A stretch of DNA of 64,000 bases. It comes from Elmis aenea (taxonomy: Eukaryota; Arthropoda; Insecta; Coleoptera; Elmidae). The position numbers and the translations under genes are program-made. This document shows positions 36,970 through 48,300 of the stretch, in pieces (within the stretch, counting starts at the first letter, position 1; each line of letters starts with the position of its first letter). The stretch covers positions 9,610,868 through 9,674,867 of the forward strand of contig OX393577.1 of the NCBI GenBank assembly GCA_947652605.1. Direction: 5' to 3'. The notes under the pieces are model-generated. The model was not told the DNA's origin and did no database searches. It worked only from the letters and a program-made list of their open reading frames with translations.

Positions 36970-37639
36970 CTGAAACGACATTGAAATTTAAAACATGTAC
37001 CTTTAAAAATGTTTTTCTTAAAGCCATAACATTGATACATCCTTCTCTAATTTAAGAAAGATGTTTAAAACATATTTAAGATATTAATATCAAGTATTAA
37101 AGTGCAATAAATAAGTAACATTTTATAACTTTACCAAATGCTTGGATATTTGGCTATCTTAATTAATTCTACCGAAAAATCTACACATATTTATTGACTA
37201 ACTACTTACCAAGACAATAAAGATAACTTAAACCAGTTTACGACCCATTAAGTGAAGTGTTTAAATTATTTGGTAAACAGACTTACTCCAGACAAATATT
37301 ATTAACTTGTTACAACTTTATGACAATCTTAACACTTAGATACACGTCGTAACTAACTTTAGCAAACATATTTATGACGTCTAAAATACTAACTGCTGGT
37401 TGCGTTACAAGTTGCAGATGTCAGAACAAAACCTATTACATATTCCATATTTAAAATGAGCGTCCAATTGAAAATTAATAGAACACTCATATTAGTTTAA
37501 TTTGATGAGTTACGAACAAAACAAAAAAATACAAATATTCAAATCGATATTACAGTTTTATTTGTGGGAGGTTAGAGCTGTATTTAATATTAATTGTGAT
37601 ATCTAGATATAAAATGAATAAATGCGTGCAAGGGATTAT

Positions 37640-39795
37640 GAGTAAAATGAAAATTATTCATTTATACACGCAGTTTCGGATTATACTGTTAATCAAAACC
37701 CAACATATTAGAGTGTTTGAGTGGCACAGAAGGTTCACTAAAAATCAGGGACTGAGAACGGAACGAAAACGAAAACGTTAAACGAAATTAACCGATTTTT
37801 TTTAAGAACGAAAACGAAACCGAAAACGAAATTATTATTTTTCGTTCAAGAACGAAAACGAAATAAATATTTTCCAAAACCGGTTTTAACCGGTTTTGTC
37901 GCTGTTTCAATTTTATTTGTTAAACACAAACGCGAATTTACCTTCTGTGCTGGGGAGACTCCACGAGGCAGTAAAAAATCTCACTTGAAATAAGTGAGCT
38001 TCACTTTTCTTCATATATTTACGTGAATATGTATCAACAACTTTATTGTTTATACTTGCAATTTCGTGTAACACAATTAACGGTACAGATATTCTCTATT
38101 TCTAATTTGTTTTTCAGATCAATAATATAGAATATACACTTGATTGGATATATATTATTAATGTGTATGTTTTATTTGCGTTTAGACATAATAATAGTAA
38201 AATTTATTCTTACTTCGAAAAGGACTAATGATTTATTGGAAGATGTGTTGCTAGTAAGATTTAATGGAATTTGAAAATGTATATTGTATGGTATGTACAA
38301 ACTATAAAGTTGAAGTATATTTCAAGTTAATATAAGTTTTTATTTATAACATTTAGTAAATTATCCACTTGAATTCATTCTTTTGTCTTTTTAAATAATT
38401 ACAGCAGGATCTTATTTAATTTAAATGCATAGATTTTTAGTACTAAAACAAATTTAAAACAGCACTTGCTATATTTTCATATTTTTAGATAAAGATCGTT
38501 TGTCTATTTAACCTAATCACATTGTGTTTTTGCACCTTACGGGTGTTATAGTAAATAAAATGGTTAAATGTTAATGTGTTTAACGATTTGGTAAATTAAA
38601 TATGGCGATGGTTCGCCAGTCTAAAATATGCTGTCCGTGAGCATCAACCCCATCGTCATCGTTTATATTTTAGTTGAGACGCAAATATTGTTATCGTATT
38701 TATAGAGGGTTGTGGTGACTAGAAAAAAAAAATTTTTTTTGACGACAAAAAAAATATTGTAAAACCGGTTTTAAACGTTATTATTTCGGTTCACGAAAAC
38801 GAAAAAAGAATTTTATCGGTTAGAACGAAAAGAACGAAAACGATATATTTCGTTTTCGTTCCGAACAGAAACGAACGGAATTTTTTTCGTTTTTAGTCCC
38901 TGCTAAAAATTGTGAGGAAGTGGTAGACGACAAACGACAATGACGAACTTCGAGAACCGACGAAAATGTAGAAAACATCGGCCAGATTGTTCGGGCAGAC
39001 CGTCGACTGAGTGTCCGAATGACACCTGAAACTACCAACATTGACAAAGACACTGTGTAAAATTTTGCGCGAGGATTTCGACTTGAAAAAAGTTTGTGCC
39101 AAAATGGTTCTCACACCAGAACACAAAGAACGGTGTAAGGAACTTTGTGCCGACATGCTGGAACAAATTGATGCCGACGCGAACTTCTAAAAGAAGTCAT
39201 ACTTGTGACAAAACCTTGATCTTTCAAAGTGATCTTTAGGCAAAAAGACAATCCATCATGCATTGAAAAACCCCCTCTTCCCCAAGGACCAAAAAATCAT
39301 GTCAGAGCAAATCAAAATTTAAAGCAACGCTGATTGCATTTTTTTGATATCAAAGGTATCATTTTAAAAGAGTGGCTACCAGAGGGCAAGACAGTGAACC
39401 AGCATTATCACAAAGAAGTTTTGATTAAGCTGAGAAAAAGAGTTTTAAAAAAACGCGCAGAACTCTGGCAAAATGGTTTCATTCTGCATCAGGCCAATGC
39501 TTCTTTGCACACAGCGTTCTCCGTGAGGCAGTTTTGGTTGAAAAACGGATTGCAACACTGAAACATTCTTCCTGTTCCCCTGATTTAGCCTGTGTCTCCT
39601 TCTTTTTCCTGCGCTAAAGGAAACCCGTTTTGAGACATTGGAGGGTGTTAAGAAAAAAACGTCACAGCTATTAAAATAGTTATCAGAAAATGAACTGCAA
39701 CACGCCTTCGACCAGTGGAAAATAAGAATGGGTCGATGTGTGAGTGCCAATGGGGACTACTTTGGAGATTTTCCATAAATTGTAAATAAATATTC
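37640..39795 (+). pseudogene. Mariner transposase relic, split by a hAT MITE
   Basis: The frame RVFEWHRRFTKN runs to the 8-bp target duplication at 37738-37745. It continues after the MITE, from 38911, with CEEVVDDKRQ, DENVENIGQIVRADRRLSVR and INKDTV-like NIDKDTV. Next come CAKMVLTPEHKERCKEL, TCDKTLIFQSDL (first Asp region), FFDIKGIILKEWLPEGKTVN, then AELWQNGFILHQANASLHTA (normally HHDNAPAHTA, second Asp lost) and SPDLACVSFFFL (third Asp lost). It ends DQWKIRMGRCVSANGDYFGD, the usual mariner terminus. Removing the MITE plus one duplication copy restores the frame. The catalytic residues show it was dead or has since decayed. Confidence 0.9.
37746..38902. mobile_element. hAT non-autonomous element, copy 1
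   Basis: It starts CAGGGACTGAGAACGGAACG and ends TTTTTAGTCCCTG. A perfect 8-bp duplication CTAAAAAT flanks it (37738-37745 and 38903-38910), diagnostic of hAT-type insertion. The arms carry repeats of GAACGAAAACGAAA and an AAACCGGTTTT palindrome. The core is AT-rich and non-coding. A second copy, inverted, lies at 61046-62244. It inserted into a mariner transposase. Confidence 0.9.
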
Positions 39796-40109
39796 CTTTT
39801 TGAACCAGTCCCGTAATCAAGAACTAGAAAAAATACCTCAACACCGAAAGGTACAGGGTGGTCCAAATTCGATGGGATTGCATGGGTATCTCGGTTAATA
39901 TTTAAGATAGAGAAACGGTTAAATTGCCAAAAATGTGCAGTTTTTTGAGACAAACTCAGAACCGTTTTCAAAAATATTCTATCATTTCCGGTTTTCGAGT
40001 TATCGAATAAAAAGTGTTTTTTTGTCATATTAATAATGTGTCATATCTCCGTTATTGTTGTAAATATCAAAAATATTTATTAAGATTATTTTTGGATATT
40101 TTTATGTTT

Positions 40110-40322
40110 ATATTCTTTCGGATTTTTGAAAGCAATACGCTCAATTATATGTGCTTATTCCTTAGAATCTCTTAGAGCATTCGACACTTAGTGGGTTGAT
40201 TTGGGCGTACGAACACCACTGGTGATAGGCAGGGTCGTCGAGAGACGTCGTCAGACCCGGGGAAAAATGTTACGTGGGCTCCAAGTAAATCAATTACATG
40301 GAATTCATTTACTAAAAAACAA
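40110..40322. repeat. Segment copied from the 35.8-kb MITE, between duplicated arm pieces
   Basis: From TATTCTTTCGGATTTTTGAA to TTTACTAAAAAACAA it is nearly identical to 35780-35996. On each side lies a copy of the same arm sequence: AACGGTTAAATTGCCAAAAA... begins near 39914 and again at 40321, each running about 190 bp through GTTATCGAATAAAAAGTG. This layout suggests template switching or gap repair with capture. Mechanism is inference. Confidence 0.75.
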
Positions 40323-40656
40323 CGGTTAAATTGCCAAAAATGTGCAGTTTTTTGAGACAAACTTAGAACCGTTTTCAAAAATATTCTATCATTTCCGGTT
40401 TTCGAGTTATCGAATAAAAAGTGTTTTTTTGTCATATTAATAATGTGTCATATCTCCGTTATTGTTGTAAATATCAAAAATATTTATTAAGATTATTTTT
40501 GGATTTTTTATGTTTAATTTGATTATACTAAAAAAAAATTTTTACGCTCGCCGTTAAAAAGTTATGACACAAAATTACCTTTTTTTAAATGGAAACGATA
40601 GTTGGCTATGACCTATTTAAATTCCTCATTTTTTTCTCATTTCAAATATATAAGGG

Positions 40657-42323
40657 TTAATAATAATAATAATAATAATAGGCTTTATTTAGTTATAAAA
40701 GAAACTATTTATACATCAATCTTTACAACTAGTACTTCAAATTAAAATTGCAGTTTTACATGGGTCTTGCAACCTTCTTTAAACGCATGCAGATTAACAG
40801 AATATTTTAATTCGTTTGGTAATTGATTAAATAATTTTAGCCCTTTGTAATAGAGCGAGTTCTGTGTACTACTTTTTTTTACATTTAGGCAGTCTAAAAT
40901 GTTCTCTTTGTCTTGTTTCATAATCATGCTGTTCTTTGTTGTATATCAGATATTTACTCATATATCCTGGCATCATATTGTTTATACATTTATATATTAG
41001 AACCAAAACGTTATACACTGTATTTTGCCATATATTAAGGAACCCCAACTTATTATGCATATATTCAATTTTAGTTAATTTAGAACACTGTAATATGATA
41101 CGCAAAGCTCTGTTTTGCTGCTTTTGTAATTTTTTCAGATCCCCCTCATTACTTAGAAATACTATGCTACTGCAATAATTAAAGTATGGTTCTATTATTG
41201 TATGATAGACCAATATCCTAGCTTCAAAGTTTAATTTATTCGATATTCTCCCAAAATAACTAATTTTTGCACCAACTTTTTTTACAATATAATCTATGTT
41301 CTTTTTAAATTTTAAATGATTATCTATAATTACCCCTAGGTATTTAAACTCTTCAACTATCTCTACCTTATTATTATCTATAAATACGTTAACATTTGAC
41401 ATATTGCTGAATTGTGTACTACCTATTACCATGCATTTTGTTTTAGATACATTTAACTCCAGTTTATTAGCTTTAAACCAATCTGTTACTTTAATTAAAT
41501 CTTCGTTTATGACATTATCTGTTGTTTGTAAATCTTCACCTGATACCGAAATTAACGTATCATCTGCAAATAAATGCATGTCACACGATTTAACTGTCTG
41601 CGTAATGTCATTTATGTAAATATTGAATAAAACTGGACCTAAAACTGATCCTTGTGGTACACCTAACTCGTTAATAATTGCCTTTGATTCTACTTTTCCC
41701 ACCCTGGTTTTTTGAAATCTGTTTGATAAATAACTTTCAAACCATTTTAGTTCATTCCCGTGGATTCCGTACATTTGTAATTTTTGCAAAAGTCTTTTTC
41801 TACAGATGGTTTCAAATGCTCGTTTCAGATCGACAAAAACTGCCAAAATTATTTTATCGTTTTCAATTTCATCTCTCCAATTTGTTAAAACTAAATTCAA
41901 TGCTGTTTCGCATAGTTTTGTTACTGTTAAGAAATTCTACGAGTTGTTGTTTAACTATAATTTCTAATATTTGTTCTACTTTAGGTAACATATTTATAGG
42001 TCTAAACTCACCGCATTTTTTAGTGTTAATAATTTTTGGAATAGGAATAACCGTATTAATTTTCCAAATTTCTGGTACTACCCCGTACTGTAATGATTCA
42101 TTTATAATGTTAACTAATGTTTGCCCGATTACTGGTAAGGCATCCCTTATTGTACTAAGTGAAATATTATCTGTACTACTTGAATTTTTGATAGTATTCA
42201 CTATTTTGTATACTTGGTCTAAGGTAACACATCTAAATTTAAAGGTGTCACTAGCACTTTTTATTTTAAGAATTGGATTTATTGGTGAAGGAATATTTTC
42301 GTTAATATCTTTTATGCTGTTTT
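40657..42323 (-). pseudogene. CR1/jockey-group LINE, reverse transcriptase, 5'-truncated
   Basis: Minus-strand frames: IVNTIKNSSSTDNISL and GVVPEIWKINTVIPIPKI...FRPINMLP (42201 to about 41930). A frame change and a short loss follow (the xxGFRxxHS block is missing). The 1032-bp frame 41900-40869 has VFVDLKRAFETI (first Asp), GVPQGSVLGPVLFNIYIND and MHLFADDTLI (FADD catalytic box). A second frame change near 40920 leads to YYKGLKLFNQLPNELKYSVN and the stop at 40742. AATAAA and a TTA microsatellite (40658-40680) form the 3' end. The three catalytic Asp are kept, so it died recently. It interrupts the palindromic element. Confidence 0.9.
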
Positions 42324-43175
42324 GATGTATTTATTTTCAACAATACGCAAGTTATGAAGGTTTTTTAGTTTTTTTTTTAAAGAAAATCATAGTAGGCTGT
42401 GAAAACAAAAAATAAACAAGGTGTAAAACCTTATAAAACTCATGTGGTACAAGTTACCAAGGTTTTTTAATTTGTTATTGAGATAAATACAAAATTTTTT
42501 GAACATAAGATAAACAACAATATCCTACATTAGTGCTGCTACCGACTATATCGTTGTTTTCTTATTTTTAAATATTTACAATGTTTATCTCCACAACAAA
42601 TTAAAAAACCTTGGTAACTTGTACCACATGAGTTTTCTAAGGTTTTACACCTTGTTTGGTTTTTGTTTTCATAGCCTACTATGATTTTCTTAGAAAAAAA
42701 AACCTAAAAAACCTTCATAACTTGCGTATTATTAAAAATAAATACATCGACCCTTATATATTTGGAATGAGAAAAAAAAAGGAATTTAAATATGTCATGG
42801 GCAACTATCGCTTTCATTTAAAAATAGGTAATTTTGTGTCATAACTTTTTAACAGCGATCGTAAATTATTTTTTTTTGTATAATTAAATTAAACATAAAA
42901 ATATCTAAAAATAAACTTAATAAATATTTTCGATATTTACAACAATAACGGAGATATGACACATTATTAATATGACCACAAAACACTTTTTATTCGATAA
43001 CTCGAAAACCGGAAATGATAGAATATTTTTGAAAACGGTCCTGAGTTTGTCTCAAAAAACTGCACATTTTTGGTAATTTGACCGTTTCTCTATCTTAAAT
43101 ATTAACCGAGATACCCATGCAATCCCATCGAATTTGGACCATCCTGTACAAGAGGCCCGGATTAACAAGAAGAAG

Positions 43176-44789
43176 AATTTCACCCAAGGTGTGTTTAAAA
43201 TGGTGAACAATTTTAAGGTAGGGTTTTCCTTTGCATGAAAAAAATCTACAAAAATACCTAGTAGCCAAGACTTATTTTTATGTAGATAATTGCAACATGT
43301 TAACATCTTTTATGTCTAAAATGATTACAGCAAGTGACATTTTTGTTGCAAATTTTGCTAGACATTAAAAGTAAACTTCAAAGTACCTACACCACAAGAC
43401 GACAAACCATATTTATAAGATATCATACACTTTGTCACATATAATTGCGCGATAAAAGGACAAAGAAAAATTAAATTTATCTTTTATATTTTCAATTTTT
43501 AAATTTACTAGTTTACCACAGCCAGCTATTACCGCTAATAAGACTGGGAGAAGATCCATCTTTATTGTTTATTATTTCATACATAAATGACTTCCTATCC
43601 CTCGACAAACAGTTTTGCTAGAAGATTTTTGATTTGGAGTTGTGCAAAAACAATAGCATGTTACAATTGTCCTTCAAATTATATACCCCTGAGAAATAAT
43701 TAAAGAGGAATAAAATATTTACTGTAAAAATTCATATCTTTGGACAGTTTTCTACTTCAAAATTGTTAAGAAATTACCTCAAAGCAACCCCATTTTAAAA
43801 ATACTAACAAAAAAAATGAACGACCTAGAAAGAAGAGGTCATGAAGGAATCCCTTCATAAAAAAGAGTTTACGATGTGACAAGTGCGATATTACACAACT
43901 CCCTCGCGTTTACACGCAGATTTTTTACTAGACAATATATTTATTACGCGAAGGTTATCACTTTACGAGGTGCGGCAAGAGCGAAAGGCTGTACGGCGCG
44001 AATGTCAAGCCCAGCCATGGGGGCTTGGGGTTGATTAAGAACCTGCATCGCTGCGGCACCATTTTAATACTTTACCGTTTGCCACCTCATGAATATATGA
44101 TTGTTTATGATGTCATGTGTGCCTCTGAGGTTGTTTCCGGAATTTAATAACGTGATAGTGTTTAATTTTCATGCGTTTTGTATGAGATTGGGTTCAACTT
44201 TGATTTACGGTTTAGTGAATTTTGTCAATTTTGCCCTAACGCATTTTCCCGTTTCTTGCAGATTGACGGTTAACCTGACTTTATGTCGTTTATGTTCAAA
44301 ATTAACTTGCACAAAGCGTAAAATTTTGTTTTGTGGTAACCGAAACAACATCAACATCGTTATTTTCGCTTTAGCGTTATAATTAAAACAGCGTTTATGA
44401 CAACATTAATATTCATAGTAATTAATATCTGAGATACAGTGAGGTTATCCTCAAAAGACGATTCGAAAAAATTGCGTGTACATCAAAGACATTTTGTTCT
44501 ATCATCTTCCTTTTAATTATATGCAAATTTGAAGTTAATTTGGTAGATAAAAAAGCATAACGTTTAATTAATACTATATAAATACGTTTTCTTATACGGA
44601 ATGCTACCCAAAAGTTCCCAGAGTTTAAACGTCATGCTCGAGCGAAGTGTGGTACTAACTGCGCTGTTAGATCCAGCCTCCAGTATCACTAATAACGAAC
44701 CCATCTTGCACTTTTGCCTTGGAAGGCCACATTTGTTTACATTAAGCGATTTTGTGAAGTAATATATTTGGTCTATCGCGATTGCCGAC
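43176..44789. other. Intronic single-copy DNA with a GC-balanced block
   Basis: No gene was recognised. The block at 43880-44400 is less AT-rich and non-repetitive. It contains a short hairpin (AAGCCC...GGGCTT, about 44007-44028) and a plus-strand open frame 44101-44382 with no known domain. Because it lies within the hnRNP C-like intron, it could be regulatory. The rest is AT-rich. Confidence 0.4.
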
Positions 44790-45380
44790 ATGTCTGACCT
44801 GAAGGACCAAAAGGTTTGTGTTAAATTTTGTTTTTTAATTCCAAAAGAAAGCAAGGGAGACACCAAATGTTGAAACAAGCTTATGGTGATGAAGCTATCG
44901 GTCAGACTTAAGCGTCAACACAACATTAGTTGAAGATGATGGACGTTCTGGGCGCCTTTCAACTGGCATCACAAACGTAAAAATCACCAAAGTTAATGAG
45001 GAAAGTCGTGAAGATCGTCGACAAACAAACACGATATTTTTGAAGCACAAGGTTTGTCATACGGGACTTGCCAGTGATTTTTTTTGTTGAAGAATTTGGA
45101 TCTTGAGGCAGCTTCGAGAACAATGCGCCGACACATTTGCCACTCATAGCACGAACACAACTATCATTCCCTAACTCCCTTATCCTCGTGTTCCTAGCCC
45201 TCATCGACTTTTTTTTGTTACCCAAAATAGAAATAAAGCTTTTAAAAAAACGATTTTTAGATTCAAGAGGTATCGCAGAACGGGATGAAAAAGCTGAAGG
45301 AAAATGCCTCCAAGCAATGTTACCGAAAATAAAAATCGCTCTAGGACCGATGCACTTATGTAGCAGGCGATTATATGAAA
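44790..45380 (+). pseudogene. Mariner transposase relic with N-terminus
   Basis: It begins MSDLKDQKVCVKFCF, the usual mariner N-terminus, then KCLKQAYGDEAIGQT, VEDDGRSGRLSTGI-like sequence (shifted) and NEESREDRRQTNT. A large internal loss joins to LIDFFLLPKIEIKLLKKRF (the SDFFLFPKLK block that carries the third Asp, kept as ID) and a degenerate tail to about 45380. The central catalytic part is gone. The N-terminal frame lies just upstream of a hAT MITE at 45382. It is a different copy, and probably a different subfamily, from 37640-39795. Confidence 0.8.
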
Positions 45381-45381
45381 T

Positions 45382-46099
45382 CAGGGGTACCCAAACTTTT
45401 TAAGAGGAGGGGCACATAAGGGTACTGAAAGTGCAAAATGAGCCGGATTAAAAAATATATGTTTTATTTACATGAAATGACTCTATGAATATAACAAGAA
45501 TAGTAACTCAAGTACAACTATACAAATAGACTTTTTTAGAATACTTAACTTACTCGACACTGAAAAACAATTTTAAAAAATCAATTGAACAAAAATGTGT
45601 TCTCAAAACCCTATTAATTATCATCGTAAAGCATGTATCAAAATAGTGCTAATGAGAACTTTGAAATTGCTTCTTTGAAGCCAGAATAGGTCTATCGATT
45701 TTTGGTGTCAAATTTAAAACGCTTATTTTTAAAAATTCATGGAGGATTTTTTACAAAATATTCTTCAGTCTTTACAATAATTATTGTTTGCGAATGTAAG
45801 TACTGCCTAAAGCAGCAATCATTTATCTTGCAAAATATTTGATGTTACTGTACCTATTTATTTTCTGGCAACAAAGAATAAAACTTACTTTTGAATAATG
45901 AATTTCTCCGTATTGGTCAGGTTACCAGGCTACCATGTCGTAGGTTGAAGGTACTTTGCTACTGAAATTGCCATGAATTATATTTGTAGGTATTATGAAC
46001 CATTAGCAGTACATTATGTTTTTTCTAAACAGCCGCGAGCCTGTTGAAAACCCTTCGTGGGCCGTATTAGGCCTGCAAACCGTATTTTGGGGACCCCTG
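45382..46099. mobile_element. hAT-type MITE, 718 bp
   Basis: It starts CAGGGGTACCCAAACTTTTT and ends GGGCCGTATTAGGCCTGCAA then TATTTTGGGGACCCCTG. Such CAGGGGT(A/C)CCCAAA ends and inner GGGCC-rich arms are typical of widespread hAT MITEs. The flanking 8-mers do not match clearly, so the duplication is eroded. The core is AT-rich and non-coding. Confidence 0.7.
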
Positions 46100-48297
46100 C
46101 TTTAAAGAAAACGAGGTTGATAAGTTTTTTCCGTAAGTTTGATTTTTAATAAATACATTTCGGGAAATTATCTGTTGCATCACGTATCTAAATACAGTTA
46201 ATTCTAAAACAATACATTCTAATATAAAAGCACTAAATAAAATTTACAACAGTTTAAAGACGATTATATCTTTAACAGTAGACTATTTTTATAATTGATG
46301 TTGATAATTTAATAATTAATAAATTGTTCAATAATTAATAAAAAGTTAAGAGTTTTAAAATAGGTATAGAGTTTTTAAGATTACATAAAAGTGAAGAGAG
46401 TTTTGTTTTAATGAAAGTTATATTAAAATTTATATATCTAATTACGTTGTCACTTTTAATATTAATTAACACATTTTAGTGCGTCACCAACAACATATTA
46501 AATTTAAATAGTGTATCATTTAGTTAAAAACCTTATTAGTATTAAGTACACCTTCAAAACTGACCGTGAACGCACTCTCAATAAAATGAATACAATCGAA
46601 AAAACATTTAAGTGTATTGATTTAATGTAAGTTAACTTAGCATGAATAAAAAATTGAAAATCTAACGCAACAATTTTTTTAAGCAACAGAAAAATATCAA
46701 CTACTCTCGACAGTGTTATGTACCAAACGTTAATACTCCACTATAAGTAAATAAATTTGCTACATCGTATAGAAGGCTATTTTTTTGTAACAATTGTTTG
46801 TCTATTGAACCAACTCTAATTAAAAAGGGGAGGTAAACATATAAAGAGAGTGTGGCTACAGGAAATCCGTAAAAGAAGCTTGACAGACTGTATTCAGTCG
46901 ATAAAGGGATTTTGCTTCAGTCAAAGGAACAATTTCAAATCGATTTACTGGACCCAACCCTGTAGTTACAAAGAACACTAGATTAAATATAAACAAGTCC
47001 GAGCAAATTTATCTTTTGCTATATTAAACGCACGGTTATTAAATCAACGACAAATATTTGTAAATGTAGCTAACATCGTAGTTTTTAATTGCCTATACGA
47101 GACATAAAACGATAGAAAATTACTTTGAAACAAAGGATAACAGTTTTAACATGAAATCCTATTCAAAAGCCTCTAGACACCAATGAAGTTAGCTATGAGA
47201 AATGGTGGAAGTCTCCACTCAATTTATTGGCCAACCATCCAGAATCTAATCAGGGGAATTGGGTTAGTGATATGAAATTACTAGACCTTTACGAACACTG
47301 AACAGCGATGATAAGACACTCCATTGGTTTCTTACTGAAATCGCGTTACTTTTTCTTGTACTAAAGCAATGAGATTTATGTATTTTCCCATTTCTTTTTT
47401 ATTGCTACAATACAATATAGCAGATCAATTCTTGATGCAATTTTCTGCGAATACATCCTGCACAAGAGATGCTTTTTATGTGAGCAAACATTTCAAATAA
47501 ACTCTTCTGGTAACTTAAGTTAAACGTATTGATATCTAACCGCAAATACAAGCAAAACCTAAGAAATTAACCTATTAACAATTAATAATAAAGAGACGAT
47601 AATTTAAAATAGCAAAATTTTTCAAATGAATTACATCTATCAAAGCAATTACCTAGTTCTTTCAACTATAAGTTTTAAATTTTTTAGCATAATAAAAAAA
47701 TCAAGGAGTTAAAGGTCAGGTGAACATGGGCGAATAATAATTAACAATTTGTTCCGGGCACCTTTAAACAACAAAATAATATGTCTTCATAAAATTAATT
47801 GCCATGTGATCATACGCAAATTTAAACCTTTGCTTAGTGATATGGATGTATTCCTATGTTAGTTAACATGTATTTGTTTAGTTTCAGTCACTCCTAGCTA
47901 TTGACAACATGTTAACAAACATATGACTGACTACCTGTTTGCGTCATTTGTATATAATCGTCTACTACGAGTCTACACGCACATTTAACTGTGCCAATTG
48001 TTTAATAATAGAGACTGCACGAAATTCTATTTTAAACAACATAATTGAAAGATGTAGGAAACTTCCATTGCATTACCGGTATGCACTATAAATTTTAATA
48101 ATAAACTTTCGAGCGCAAAAATAATAAACTCATACCCAAGATTTTTAAAGCAACTTCGAAATATGTTTTAATAAAGCTTTCAACGTAAAGTGTAAACAAA
48201 TTTCGAAAAACACGCGTAGTAACCAAAATATACACAATAGTCAACCTGAAATACTGTACTAAAAAATTATGAAAACCGACAAATTAACATTGACGTC
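46100..48297. other. Unassigned AT-rich intronic DNA
   Basis: No gene, element ends or strong repeats were recognised. A mixed-composition patch at 46840-47290 has short open stretches (for example EKWWKSPLNLLANHPESNQG) that vaguely resemble LTR-element pol. The match is too weak to call. Confidence 0.4.
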
Positions 48298-48300
48298 TTA

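Larger units (their letters stand above)
39854..43146. mobile_element. Long palindromic TA-type transposon carrying insertions
   Basis: The left end is CAGGGTGGTCCAAATTCGAT and the right end is its inverse, ATCGAATTTGGACCATCCTG. TA flanks both sides (39852-39853 and 43147-43148), as for Tc1/mariner-class insertion. The arms mirror each other almost to a centre near 42540, so the whole element folds back. The left arm has been enlarged twice: by a 213-bp foreign segment with a duplicated arm piece (about 40110-40515) and by a LINE (40657-42323). Without these it would be about 1.2 kb. No transposase. Confidence 0.85.
39815..43175 (+). pseudogene. LINE 3' tail split by a palindromic element
   Basis: AAAATACCTCAACACCGAAA-GG-TA up to 39853 and TA-CAAGAGGCCCGGATTAAC then AAGAAGAAG after 43146 together match the 3' end of the LINE tail at 31045-31098 (ATACCTCGACACTGAAAGG, TACAAGAGACACCGATTAAG, AAGAAG). 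So a single LINE tail was present first and the TA-flanked element landed in it. The 5' limit of the LINE piece is unclear because it abuts the mariner end near 39795. Confidence 0.75.

Noticed and set aside
39445..40435. Minus-strand frames of 87-126 codons
   Set aside because: Antisense of the mariner tail and read-through of duplicated transposon arm pieces; two share the same start MTKKHFLFDNSKTG because the arm is duplicated.
41678..42325. Plus-strand frame of 215 codons
   Set aside because: Antisense shadow of the LINE reverse transcriptase on the minus strand.
46840..47290. Possible BEL/Pao-like coding remains
   Set aside because: Short open pieces without a recognisable motif order; cannot be separated from chance.
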